Assembly (NCBI RefSeq): GCF_003234445.2
Contig: NZ_CP126269.1
Coordinates: 806,001 to 870,000 of the forward strand
Direction of reading: 5' to 3'
DNA: 64,000 bases
Source: Curtobacterium sp. MCLR17_036
GTDB taxonomy: Bacteria > Actinomycetota > Actinomycetes > Actinomycetales > Microbacteriaceae
Shown here: piece by piece, positions 24,467 to 32,645 of the stretch
Position numbering within the stretch: the first letter of the stretch is position 1
How the letters are laid out: each line of letters starts with the position of its first letter
Notes under the pieces: model-generated
What the model was told of the DNA's origin: nothing
What the model saw: only the letters and a program-made list of their open reading frames with translations
Database searches by the model: none
Position numbers and translations under genes: made by a program

Positions 24467-26047
24467 CTACCGCGCCGAGACCTCCACCGAGTGCCACCCC
24501 GTCGCCCCGTTCGGTGCCGGCGGCCGCTCCACGCTCGTCTGCACCTCACCGTCGGCGCTCGTCGCCCGCACCTCGATGCGGTGCGACCCGGAGTCGGGCG
24601 TCCAGCGCAGCACCCACTGCCGCCAGGTGTCCGCCGAGGCCGAGTCGGCGAGCGTCGCCTGCTGCCAGTCGCCGCCGTCGACCCGCACCTGCACGCCCTT
24701 CACGCCGGTGTGCGGCTGCCACGCCACACCCGCGATGGCGACCGGCTTGCCGGCCGTGACCGTCGCGCCGGCTCGCGGGGTGTCGATCCGGCTCTCGAGC
24801 TTGACCGGCCCGCGCTCGGACCAGCCGCGCGGCGTCCAGTACCCCTGGGCGTCGGCGAAGCGGGTGACCTCGAGCTCGGTGACCCACTTCGTCGCCGACA
24901 CGTAGCCGTAGAGCCCGGGGACGACCATCCGCACCGGGAACCCGTGCTCGGTCGGCAGGGGTTCGCCGTTCATGCCGACGGCGAGCAGCGCCGCGGTGCC
25001 GTCGTCCTGCAGCACGTCGAGCGGGGTGCCGGCCGAGAAGCCGTCGATGCTGCGGGAGAGCACCATGTCGGCGTCTCCCGTCGGCCGGGCCCGGGCGAGC
25101 AGCTCCCGGATCGGGTAGCCGAGCCACCGTGCGGTGCCGATGAGGTCGCCGCCGACCTCGTTCGACACGCAGCTCAGGGTGGCGACGTGCTCCTCGAGCG
25201 GGAGCGCGAGCAGCTCGTCCCAGGTGAGCGTGACCTCGCGTTCCACCGCCCCGTGGACGCGCAGCGACCAGTTGGCGGGATCGACGTTCGGCACCCGCAG
25301 CGCGGTGTCGATGCGGTAGAAGTCAGCGTTCGGCGTGATGTAAGGCGAGATGCCGTCGACGTCGAGCGAGGCCCCCGCCGGCACCGCCGGTGCGGCGGTG
25401 GCCGCAGCGGGCAGTCGGATGGCCCGTCGGGCAGCGGCGGCCGCCTGCATGGCGGAGGACCCCAGCCGGGAGGCCCCGCCCACGACCACCGCGACCGCTG
25501 CGGTCGCGACACCCCAGACCAGGAACGCGCGGCGCTCCGTCGACGCCGGTCGCGGTGCCGCGGAGGGGACCTGCGCGGCGGCTTCCCACTTCCGCAGGCG
25601 CTGGAGCAGCAGCCGGAGCACGATGACCGCCGCGGCCACGCCGACGACCGTCGGGGCGCCGTCGAGGGTGCCGCTGCCGGAGCGCGTGGTCACCGCGAGG
25701 AGCGCCAGGACCCCGCCGGCCGCGAACACGAGCGCGCCGAACGGTGGTCTGGCGCGCTCGAGGACGCCGGCGCCGGCACTCACCGCCGCGACGATGACGG
25801 TCATCAGGGCGAACAGCGCGACCTTGTCGCCGGTGCCGAACAGCGTGACCATCAGGTCCTTCGCCCCGGCCGGTGCCAGGTCGATCACGGCCGAACCGAC
25901 CGCGACGAGCGGGCTGCCGGCACCGCCCAGGAGCAGTGCGCCGAACTCCGCGATGCCCAGGAAGGCCGCGGCGGACACGAGCCCGACCCCGGCTGCGGAC
26001 AGGACAGGGCGGCGCGTCGTGCTGGCGGACGTCGGTTGCGAGCTCAC
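24467..26047 (-). CDS. Membrane-bound molybdopterin-dependent oxidoreductase, sulfite oxidase family
   Basis: A 526-residue protein with five N-terminal membrane segments (about 15-40, 76-96, 103-120, 130-148, 174-192) and an extracytoplasmic molybdopterin domain. ATLSCVSNEVGGDLIG carries Cys293, the molybdenum ligand; YITPNADFYRIDTALRVP and PVRMVVPGLYGYVSATKWVTELEVT are the usual cofactor-binding segments of the YedY/sulfite-oxidase family. The C-terminal 120 residues are the Ig-like Mo-co dimerisation domain. The physiological substrate is unknown; related proteins reduce methionine sulfoxide or oxidise sulfite, and actinobacterial members of this layout are uncharacterised to my knowledge. 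The GTG start (26047) has TACGCT exactly six bases upstream, the leaderless pattern. Confidence 0.9.
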   Translation of the reverse strand: MSSQPTSASTTRRPVLSAAGVGLVSAAAFLGIAEFGALLLGGAGSPLVAVGSAVIDLAPAGAKDLMVTLFGTGDKVALFALMTVIVAAVSAGAGVLERARPPFGALVFAAGGVLALLAVTTRSGSGTLDGAPTVVGVAAAVIVLRLLLQRLRKWEAAAQVPSAAPRPASTERRAFLVWGVATAAVAVVVGGASRLGSSAMQAAAAARRAIRLPAAATAAPAVPAGASLDVDGISPYITPNADFYRIDTALRVPNVDPANWSLRVHGAVEREVTLTWDELLALPLEEHVATLSCVSNEVGGDLIGTARWLGYPIRELLARARPTGDADMVLSRSIDGFSAGTPLDVLQDDGTAALLAVGMNGEPLPTEHGFPVRMVVPGLYGYVSATKWVTELEVTRFADAQGYWTPRGWSERGPVKLESRIDTPRAGATVTAGKPVAIAGVAWQPHTGVKGVQVRVDGGDWQQATLADSASADTWRQWVLRWTPDSGSHRIEVRATSADGEVQTSVERPPAPNGATGWHSVEVSAR

Positions 26048-26154
26048 CGGAGGAGCGTAGGTCGCCAGGCCGCTGGTGCGCTGTGCGTCCGGTTCCCCGG
26101 TCGTTCACCGGCGCCCGCCAGCGGCCCCGCGTCGGGTCGTGCGAGGATCGACCT

Positions 26155-26850
26155 GTGCCGAGGTCTCCCGAACGTGTCCCGCGCTTCGGACCTGCCCGCC
26201 GCCACGACCGCTCGCCGATGTCGGCCGCGCGTCGGCTGATGACCCTGCGGTGGACGATCGTCGGGGTGTGGGCGGCACTGCTCGTCACGCGGGTCGTCGT
26301 CATCGCGGCCGCGCCCCACGCCGACCTGTCGTGGTTCGGTTTCGTCGAGCTCGCGGCGATCGCACTCGGCGTCACGGTCATCGTGGTCGCGGTGTTCCGG
26401 GCTGCGGCGCTGCGACGGCGGCAGGCGGACGACTCGCTCGCACTCGCCGTGCGCCGCATCGACCCGACGGTGTGGCTCGTCCCGGCGGCACCGACCGCGG
26501 AACTCCGCGAGGCCGTCGCCGAGGTGCGCCCAGAGGTCACCCTGAGCGAGCACGTGACCTGGGCCTTCGGCGCGACCGAGGCGTCCCTGTGGGAACTCGA
26601 GGGACGCCGGGCGACCCGACTGCTGGTGGTGCGGTGGAGCCGCGTGGTGCACATCGCGCTCGAGGACGTGCACGGACCCCGGGGGCACGGCGCCTGCGCG
26701 GTCGCGATCCACTACGTCCGGCCGGACGACGCCCCGGCGGTGGCGACGTTCCTGGTCCGATCGGCTCCGGGGTCCCGCCGTTTCCTCGGCCGCGGGCCTC
26801 GGCTGGACCGGCTCGTCGCCGACCTGGCGCGCGAGCGCATCGTCGCCTGA
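26155..26850 (+). CDS. Membrane protein of unknown function
   Basis: A 231-residue protein with a basic N-terminus, two hydrophobic segments (about 30-51 and 61-82) and a soluble C-terminal domain of about 145 residues rich in Val, Ala and charged residues. I recognise no family. GTG 26155 is chosen because GAGGAT ends six bases before it, the spacing shared with many genes here; ATG 26218 would remove 21 residues and still keep both membrane segments. It is divergent from the molybdopterin oxidoreductase with a 107-base shared gap, which could mean common regulation. Function unknown. Confidence 0.7.
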   Translation: MPRSPERVPRFGPARRHDRSPMSAARRLMTLRWTIVGVWAALLVTRVVVIAAAPHADLSWFGFVELAAIALGVTVIVVAVFRAAALRRRQADDSLALAVRRIDPTVWLVPAAPTAELREAVAEVRPEVTLSEHVTWAFGATEASLWELEGRRATRLLVVRWSRVVHIALEDVHGPRGHGACAVAIHYVRPDDAPAVATFLVRSAPGSRRFLGRGPRLDRLVADLARERIVA

Positions 26851-26901
26851 TCGACGGCCGCACGCATCACGGGTTCCGGACCTGACCAGCCGGATGAGCA
26901 G

Positions 26902-27124
26902 ACGACCCAGCCCAGCCGGACGACCCAGCCCAGCCGGACGACCCCGCCCTGCCGGACGACCCCACCCTGCCGGACGACCCCACCCTGCCGGGCGACCCGG
27001 CCTGCCGGACGAGCCGACGACCGAGCCCGACCGAACGACCCGACGACCCGGCCGGCCCGTCGGACGAGCCGACGACCCGGCCGGCCCGTCGGACGAGCCG
27101 ACGACCGAGCCCGACCGGACGAGC
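26902..27124. repeat. Compound minisatellite
   Basis: The 340-base gap 26851-27190 has no credible gene; a long forward frame through it has only repeat composition and continues antisense to gnd. Five 18-base units (ACGACCC..CCC.GCCGG) start at 26902, 26920, 26938, 26956 and 26974, followed by a 17-base unit at 26992. Then a 29-base unit starting CGACGACCCGGCCGG repeats at 27041 and 27070 with a partial third at 27099, flanked by duplicated GACGAGCCGACGACCGAGCC. Repeat-number variation between strains is likely. Confidence 0.85.
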
Positions 27125-27190
27125 AGGAGACGCCGGATCACGCGACCCGGCGCCTCCTGCTCCGAGACGCCCTCGACGAGCGCAGCTCGC

Positions 27191-28663
27191 TCAGTGCGTC
27201 GACGGCTCCTGCTCGACCTCGCGCCGGTCGTCGTCGGACCAGAGCGTGTGGAACGTGCCGTCCTTGTCGACGCGCTGGTAGGTGTGCGCGCCGAAGAAGT
27301 CGCGCAGTCCCTGGATCAGCGCGGCGGGCAGCCGCTCGGACGCGAGCGAGTCGAAGTACGCCAGCGCCGACGAGAACCCGGGCGCCGGGATCCCCGAAGC
27401 GGCCGCGATGCCGACGATGCGACGCCACGCGGCCTCGCCCTCCTTCACGGCGTCGGCGAAGTACGGGTCGACGAGCAGGCTCTCGAGCTCCGGGTTCTTG
27501 TCGTAGGCCTCGACGATGCGGTTGAGGAACTGCGCACGGATGATGCAGCCGCCGCGCCAGATCTTCGCCATGTCACCGAGGTCGATGTCCCAGTCGTACT
27601 CCTTCGCACCGGCGATGATGAGGTCGAACCCCTGCGCGTAGGCGACGACCTTCGACGCGTACAGGGCGGCGCGGACGTCGTCCTCGAACCCGTCGGGGAC
27701 CGCTGCGATCTCGGGGCGGTCGGGGAACGCGCGCTGGACGGCCGAGCGCTGCGCCGGCTTCGACGACACGGCTCGGGCGAACACGGCCTCGCCGATGCCG
27801 GAGACGGGGACGCCGAGTCCGACCGCGTTCTGCACGGTCCACACGCCGGTGCCCTTCGACCCGGCCTCGTCGCGGATGACGTCGACCAGCGCCGTGCCGG
27901 TCTCCGGGTCGTGCTGCTTGAGCACCTCACCGGTGATCTCGATCAGGTACGACTCGAGGTCGCCCTCGTTCCACTGCTGGAAGACCTGCACGAGGTCCTC
28001 GACGGAGTGGCCTCCGACGCGGCGGAGCAGGTCGTAGGACTCGGCGATGAGCTGCATGTCGGCGTACTCGATGCCGTTGTGCACCATCTTGACGAAGTGG
28101 CCGGCGCCGTCGGTGCCGACGTGCGTCACGCAGGGTTCGCCCTCGGCCACGGCGGCGATCGACTTCAGGATCGGGCCGAGCGTCTCCCAGGCTTCGTCGG
28201 ACCCACCGGGCATGATCGACGGGCCCTTGAGCGCCCCTTCTTCGCCGCCGGAGATGCCGGTGCCGACGAAGTTGAGGCCCTTCTCGCGCAGCTCGCGCTC
28301 GCGGCGGATGGTGTCGTGGAAGTTGGCGTTGCCGCCGTCCACGATGATGTCGCCCTCCTCGAAGCGCTCGGCGAGCTGCTCGATGACGGCGTCGGTGCCC
28401 TTGCCGGCCTGCACCATGATGATCGCGGTGCGGGGCTTCGTCAGGGAGGCGACGAAGCCGTCGATGTCCTCGGACGCGATGAAGCCGGCGTCGCCGTGCT
28501 CCTGCATGAGTTCCTCGGTGCGGGCGTAGGTGCGGTTGTAGACCGCGACCGTGTTGCCCTCGCGCGAGGCGAGGTTCCGCGCGAGGTTCGAACCCATCAC
28601 CGCGAGACCGATCACCCCGATGTTGGCCTTCGGGTCCTGCTCGGTTGCGTCGTTGTCTGCCAC
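27191..28663 (-). CDS. gnd: 6-phosphogluconate dehydrogenase, decarboxylating
   Basis: Oxidises 6-phosphogluconate to ribulose 5-phosphate and CO2 with NADP in the pentose phosphate pathway. At 490 residues it is the long, dimeric form. IGVIGLAVMGSNLARN is the cofactor fold, VDGGNANFHDTIRR the NADP-side motif, GTGISGGEEGALKGPSIMPGG the catalytic serine-glycine segment, and KMVHNGIEYADMQLI contains the catalytic lysine, His and Asn of the family signature. GTG 28663 is preceded by GGAGACGAC. A TAGGTT -10-like box lies on the reverse strand near 28700. The divergent gluconokinase produces its substrate, so the two genes form a gluconate module. Confidence 0.97.
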   Translation of the reverse strand: MADNDATEQDPKANIGVIGLAVMGSNLARNLASREGNTVAVYNRTYARTEELMQEHGDAGFIASEDIDGFVASLTKPRTAIIMVQAGKGTDAVIEQLAERFEEGDIIVDGGNANFHDTIRRERELREKGLNFVGTGISGGEEGALKGPSIMPGGSDEAWETLGPILKSIAAVAEGEPCVTHVGTDGAGHFVKMVHNGIEYADMQLIAESYDLLRRVGGHSVEDLVQVFQQWNEGDLESYLIEITGEVLKQHDPETGTALVDVIRDEAGSKGTGVWTVQNAVGLGVPVSGIGEAVFARAVSSKPAQRSAVQRAFPDRPEIAAVPDGFEDDVRAALYASKVVAYAQGFDLIIAGAKEYDWDIDLGDMAKIWRGGCIIRAQFLNRIVEAYDKNPELESLLVDPYFADAVKEGEAAWRRIVGIAAASGIPAPGFSSALAYFDSLASERLPAALIQGLRDFFGAHTYQRVDKDGTFHTLWSDDDRREVEQEPSTH

Positions 28664-28775
28664 GTCGTCTCCTTCGTCCGGACGTCTCGGCCCCAACCTA
28701 CGATCCCGGTCCTGGGTCCGCACAGGAGCGACGGCAACTGGGGACGGCCGGACGGCCGGTCAATACTGTGGAGGG

Positions 28776-29315
28776 ATGAACGAGCGCGCTGTCCTCCCGC
28801 CGGTCCTCGTGATGGGTGTCTCCGGTTCCGGCAAGTCGACCATCGGGCAGGCCGTCGCCGACGCCCTGGCGGAGCGCGGCGAGCCGAGCGTCTTCGTGGA
28901 CGCCGACGACCTGCACCCGGCCGCGAACAAGGAGAAGATGCGGCAGGGCATCCCGCTCACCGACGAGGACCGCTGGCCGTGGCTGGACGCCTGCGCCGAG
29001 CGCATCGCGGCCGTCGAGGCCGACGGCTCGCGCTGCGTGATGGCGAACTCGGCCCTGAAGCGCGTGTACCGCGACCGTCTGCGGCGCTCGGCGCCCGGCC
29101 TGGTCATCGCGTTCCTCGACGGGTCGCGAGACCTCATCGCGGACCGGCAGGCGCACCGGCACCACGAGTACATGCCGGCGTCGCTGCTCGACTCGCAGTT
29201 CGCGACGCTCGAACGGCCCGAGGCCGACGAGCACGCCGTCGCCGTGCCGATCGACGGGTCGGTCGACGACACGGTCCGGGCGATCACCGCCGCGCTCGCG
29301 GTCACTTCCGGCTGA
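28776..29315 (+). CDS. gntK: Gluconokinase
   Basis: Phosphorylates D-gluconate to 6-phosphogluconate. A 179-residue P-loop kinase: LVMGVSGSGKSTIGQAVADAL is the Walker A region, FVDADDLHPAANKEKMRQGIPLTDEDRWPWL the gluconate-binding motif strongly conserved in GntK, and RHHEYMPASLLDSQFATLERP the lid and C-terminal signature. TACTGT ends six bases before ATG; GGAGGG lies directly against the start codon, too close to act as a Shine-Dalgarno, so leaderless initiation is more likely. It is divergent from gnd, which uses its product. Its end overlaps the convergent SHOCT gene by 14 bases. Confidence 0.95.
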   Translation: MNERAVLPPVLVMGVSGSGKSTIGQAVADALAERGEPSVFVDADDLHPAANKEKMRQGIPLTDEDRWPWLDACAERIAAVEADGSRCVMANSALKRVYRDRLRRSAPGLVIAFLDGSRDLIADRQAHRHHEYMPASLLDSQFATLERPEADEHAVAVPIDGSVDDTVRAITAALAVTSG

Positions 29316-29565
29316 GCTCGGACAGTCGGGAGCGGTACTCCTCGGCGTCGATGTCCCCGCGGGCGAACCGATCGGCGAGCACGCCGCGGGCGTCGGAGCG
29401 TGCGCGCCAGCTGCCCCGACGGAGCACCCCGAACACGAGGAACACGACGAGGAACGTCAGGACGACGAACCCCGGGAACAGGAAGAAGGGGAACCCGCCG
29501 CCCTGCCAGTGCGGCCCGTGGGCCGCTGCCGAGGTGAGTGCGGTTGCCGTGATGGTGCTGAACAT
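29302..29565 (-). CDS. Small SHOCT-domain membrane protein
   Basis: An 87-residue protein: a short His/Gly-containing N-terminus, one hydrophobic segment (about 25-47) and a C-terminal SHOCT motif, LADRFARGDIDAEEYRSRLSELSRK, a short helical module that mediates oligomerisation. ATG 29565 has GGAGG six bases upstream. It is divergent from the histidine-kinase gene with a 216-base gap that contains two related ten-base sites, so it may be a target of that two-component system; small SHOCT membrane proteins often lie beside such systems. Function unknown. Confidence 0.82.
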   Translation of the reverse strand: MFSTITATALTSAAAHGPHWQGGGFPFFLFPGFVVLTFLVVFLVFGVLRRGSWRARSDARGVLADRFARGDIDAEEYRSRLSELSRK

Positions 29566-29702
29566 GGTGACCTCCGTGGTCGGTTCCGGTGCCGCGGTCG
29601 CGACACGACGAGCCTGCCGGTCGGGAGGCCCGTCCCGCGTCCGTCCCTGAGCCGCAGTCCGGTGTCCTCCCGCAGTCGTGCACGGGGGACTCTTCCTGCA
29701 CC

Positions 29703-29726
29703 GGAGTACTCCCGACGGAGTAGTCC
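29703..29726. promoter_or_regulatory. Paired GGAGTAsTCC sites
   Basis: GGAGTACTCC (29703-29712), itself a palindrome, and GGAGTAGTCC (29717-29726) are spaced 14 bases start to start, between the divergent SHOCT gene and the two-component operon, 44 bases before the TAGGCT -10 box at 29770. They are a candidate binding site of the response regulator encoded nearby. Confidence 0.45.
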
Positions 29727-29781
29727 ACAGGTGCTCATCGGGCCGGACGACCGCGCCGGCGGTCGACCCTAGGCTCGGAGC

Positions 29782-31344
29782 ATGACCACCGGACAGCGCA
29801 CCGACCACCGCGACCGGGCACCAGCCCGGCCGACGGGTCGAGTGCGCTTCGCCCGCACCGGGCGCGTGCTGCCGGTCGCCGTCGTGCAGGTCCTCGGCAC
29901 CCTCGTGGCGTCCCGCATCCCGTTCGGCGGACGGGGCGGTCCGCCCTGGACCCGGCACGACGACCTGGTGCCGGTCGACCCGGTGGCGCTCGGCCCCCTC
30001 GCGCTCGCCCTGCTCGTCGGCGGTGTCGTCGTGCTGCCGTGGCGCTGGCGGTGGCCGCGGGCGGTCCTGCTCGTGGTCCTCGTCACGACGGTCGGGTACG
30101 CCGTCGTGGTCTCGCCGCGTGGTCCGTTCGTCGCCGCGCTGACGATGGCGATCGCGAACGCGTGGGTGCGCGGTCACCGCCGCACCGTCTGGGTCGTCGC
30201 CGGGGTCGCCCTCGTGACGCTGCCGACCGCCGACGTCGTGCTCGGTCGTTCCCCCGTGCTCGACCTCGCGACGGTCCTACTCGCCCTCTCGTGGTTGACG
30301 GTGACGATCGCGGTGTCCGAACTCGTCCGCGTGCGCACGGAACGGGTCGCCGACCGACGCCGCGCCCGAGCCGAGGCCGAACGCCGCCGTGCGGGCGAGG
30401 AACGGGTGCGCATCGCCCGCGAGCTGCACGACTCCGTGGCCCACAGCATGTCCCTCATCAACCTGCGGGCGGGGGTGGCCCTGCACCTCGGTACCGAGCT
30501 CCCGACGGCCACGCGTGACGCCCTGACCGACATCCGTGACTCGAGCCGTCAGGCGCTCGTCGAGCTGCGCACGGTCCTCGGGGTGCTCCGGTCGGTCGAC
30601 GGCGATCCCGACGACCCTGACCGTGATCCGGTGCCGGGTCTCGACCGTCTGCCCGACCTGGTGGCCCGGGCGCGGGCAGCGGGGATCGAGATCGTCCTGC
30701 ACCTCGACGGCGACCCGTCGACGGTCCGGGGCACCAGCGGCCGGAGTGCATTCCGCATCGTGCAGGAGTCCGTCACGAACGTCATGAAGCACGCACCGGG
30801 GCACGCCGTCCGCGTCGAGGTGGTCGTCGGGCCGGACGTCGTCGACCTCGTGGTCGAAGACCGTCCGCGTGCCGGCGATGCGGCCGTGGCACCGGACCCG
30901 TCCGGTGCCGCGGGGTCGGTCGCCGAAGGGTCGGTCGCTGAAGGGTCAGTTGCGCAAGGGTCGGTCGCCGGGGGTTCGTTCGGTACGGGGTCGGTCGGTA
31001 CGGGGCCGTTCGGTACGGGGACGGTCGGCACAGGTTCGGTCGGCACAGGTTCGGTCGGCACGGGGTCCAGGGGCACCGGGTCGCCCGGCATCGGGTCGAC
31101 CGGCAACGGCATCATCGGCATGCGCGAGCGGGCCTCCGCCGTCGGCGGTGACCTGCGTGCCGGCCCGATGCGGGAGGGCGGCTGGCGGGTCGCCGCTCGG
31201 CTGCCGGCGCAGACCGACGGGCCGCCCGACCCGGACCGCAGACCCGACCAGGACCGCGGACCCGACCCGGACCGCGGACCCGACCCGGACCGCGGGCCCG
31301 ACACGGGACGCACGCCCGACGTGCTGACGGAGGACCCCCGATGA
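29782..31344 (+). CDS. Sensor histidine kinase, NarL-partner type, with repeat insertion
   Basis: A 520-residue membrane kinase. Four or five hydrophobic segments (about 30-45, 70-88, 93-110, 136-155, 160-180) lead to a dimerisation helix; RIARELHDSVAHSMSLI contains the phospho-accepting His216. The ATPase domain shows SAFRIVQESVTNVMKHAPG (N box) and GNGIIGMRERASAVGGDL (G2 region). Two oddities: the expected DxGxG box reads EDRPRAG, and 65 residues of GSVGT-like pentapeptides (376-440) replace the short ATP lid. The tail (about 480-515) is PDPDRG repeats. TAGGCT lies six bases before the ATG. The downstream response regulator overlaps by four bases. Ligand unknown; kinase activity may be altered. 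Confidence 0.88.
   Translation: MTTGQRTDHRDRAPARPTGRVRFARTGRVLPVAVVQVLGTLVASRIPFGGRGGPPWTRHDDLVPVDPVALGPLALALLVGGVVVLPWRWRWPRAVLLVVLVTTVGYAVVVSPRGPFVAALTMAIANAWVRGHRRTVWVVAGVALVTLPTADVVLGRSPVLDLATVLLALSWLTVTIAVSELVRVRTERVADRRRARAEAERRRAGEERVRIARELHDSVAHSMSLINLRAGVALHLGTELPTATRDALTDIRDSSRQALVELRTVLGVLRSVDGDPDDPDRDPVPGLDRLPDLVARARAAGIEIVLHLDGDPSTVRGTSGRSAFRIVQESVTNVMKHAPGHAVRVEVVVGPDVVDLVVEDRPRAGDAAVAPDPSGAAGSVAEGSVAEGSVAQGSVAGGSFGTGSVGTGPFGTGTVGTGSVGTGSVGTGSRGTGSPGIGSTGNGIIGMRERASAVGGDLRAGPMREGGWRVAARLPAQTDGPPDPDRRPDQDRGPDPDRGPDPDRGPDTGRTPDVLTEDPR
30907..31101 (+). repeat. Fifteen-base coding minisatellite in the kinase ATP lid
   Basis: About thirteen degenerate 15-base units (for example GGTTCGGTCGGCACA) encode GSVAE, GSVGT and related pentapeptides between the N box and G2 box of the histidine kinase. 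The whole-codon unit length keeps the frame open when copy number changes. Confidence 0.85.
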
Positions 31345-32012
31345 CCGACATCCGTGTCCTGCTCGTCGACGACCAGGTGCTCGTCCGAGCGGGGCTCCGC
31401 GCGCTCGTCGACGCCGAGCCGGGGATGGCCGTGGTCGGCGAGGCGGGTGACGGTGACGCGGCGGTGGCGCTCGCCCGGAGCCTCCGCCCCGACGTCGTCC
31501 TCATGGACGTCCGGATGCCGGGGACCGACGGCCTGACCGCGACCCGGCTGATCGGCGAGGACCCCGAGCTCGACGCCCTGCACGTCGTGATCCTGACGAC
31601 CTTCGAGCAGGACGACTACGTCTTCGAGGCGATCCGGGCCGGTGCCGCGGGGTTCCTCGTCAAGGACACCGAGCCCGCGGAGCTCCTGCGTGCCGTCCGC
31701 ACCGTCGTCGCCGGCGACTCCCTGCTCTCACCGCGCGCCACCCGCTCCCTCGTCGAGGCGTACGCGACGCACGCGAAGCCGGCGTCGCTCGCGCCGGAGC
31801 TCGGGGTGCTCACCGACCGCGAGCGCGAGGTCATGCAGCTCGTCGGGGTCGGCATGACGAACGCCGAGATCGCCGCGCGCCTGTTCATCAGCCCGCTCAC
31901 CACGAAGACGCACGTGTCCCGCGCGATGATCAAGCTCGGCGCGCGGGACCGGGCCCAGCTGGTGGTCTTCGCCTACGAGACCGGCCTCGTCACCCGCGGG
32001 TGGCAGCCGTGA
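31341..32012 (+). CDS. NarL/LuxR-type response regulator
   Basis: A 223-residue regulator. The receiver domain has acidic DD at 10-11, the phosphorylation site Asp56 in VVLMDVRMPGTDG, a Thr in VVILTTFEQ, and the lysine in GFLVKDTEP. The C-terminal GerE helix-turn-helix is LTDREREVMQLVGVGMTNAEIAARLFISPLTTKTHVSRAMIKLGARDRAQLVVFAYE. ATG 31341 overlaps the kinase stop by four bases (ATGA), so the two are a coupled pair. The divergent SHOCT gene and this operon itself are plausible targets. Its last 23 bases overlap the convergent methyltransferase gene. Confidence 0.95.
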   Translation: MTDIRVLLVDDQVLVRAGLRALVDAEPGMAVVGEAGDGDAAVALARSLRPDVVLMDVRMPGTDGLTATRLIGEDPELDALHVVILTTFEQDDYVFEAIRAGAAGFLVKDTEPAELLRAVRTVVAGDSLLSPRATRSLVEAYATHAKPASLAPELGVLTDREREVMQLVGVGMTNAEIAARLFISPLTTKTHVSRAMIKLGARDRAQLVVFAYETGLVTRGWQP

Positions 32013-32610
32013 CGGCGGCGTGCGGGCGCTGACCGTCGTCCGTCCGGGTGCGGGTGTCGTGCACGTCGAACCCCTGGTCGACGAGCACCTCCACCATCGC
32101 CGGCACCGACCACCGGTGCGCGCCGACCACCGCGTGGTCGAAGGGCTCGACCGTCGGGCCCTCGAAGAACCCGACGAGCAGGCTCCCGCCCGGGCGGAGC
32201 ACCCGACGGATCTCGGCGAGCGGGACGGCGAGGCGGTCGGGGGCGTGGTGGATCAGCGAGTACCAGGCCAGGACCCCGTCCACGGTCCGGTCCTGCAGGT
32301 CGAGCGCGTCGACGGAGCCGACCCGGAACGCGGCGCTGCCGCCGTGCGCGCCGGCACCGCCGTGGACGCGCTGCGCGTGGTCGACGAACCAGGGCACGGC
32401 GTCGATGCCGAGCACCGCGTGGCCTCGGTCCGCCAGGTGCGCGCTCCAGTGGCCGGGCCCGCACCCGGCGTCGAGGATCCGCTCGCCGGCGCCGTCGGCC
32501 CACGCCGTGACGTGCTGCCGGTCGTCGGCGTGCACGCGGTCCATCGACCCGAGGTGCTCCGCGTACTCGCTGGCCCGCGCGGCGTACGCGGCGGTGACGT
32601 CGGTGCCCAT
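31990..32610 (-). CDS. Class I SAM-dependent methyltransferase
   Basis: A 206-residue methyltransferase of the methyltransf_11/25 type. ERILDAGCGPGHWSAHLADRGHAVLGID (about 43-70) is motif I plus the acidic end of strand 2; VDGVLAWYSLIHH is motif II; LAEIRRVLRPGGSLLVGFFEG is the post-motif helix and strand. The substrate is unknown, probably a small molecule. TACGGT ends six bases before the ATG (reverse strand), the leaderless arrangement. It is a single gene convergent to the response regulator. Confidence 0.9.
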   Translation of the reverse strand: MGTDVTAAYAARASEYAEHLGSMDRVHADDRQHVTAWADGAGERILDAGCGPGHWSAHLADRGHAVLGIDAVPWFVDHAQRVHGGAGAHGGSAAFRVGSVDALDLQDRTVDGVLAWYSLIHHAPDRLAVPLAEIRRVLRPGGSLLVGFFEGPTVEPFDHAVVGAHRWSVPAMVEVLVDQGFDVHDTRTRTDDGQRPHAAVTAATRG

Positions 32611-32645
32611 CGTCCGACCGTACCGGCGATCCGGCGTCGACCGGG

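Noticed and set aside
26894..29650. A 918-codon forward reading frame
   Set aside because: It begins in the minisatellite, then runs antisense to gnd and in a wrong frame across gntK; its composition is that of a shadow frame in GC-rich DNA, and gnd/gntK have full family motifs.
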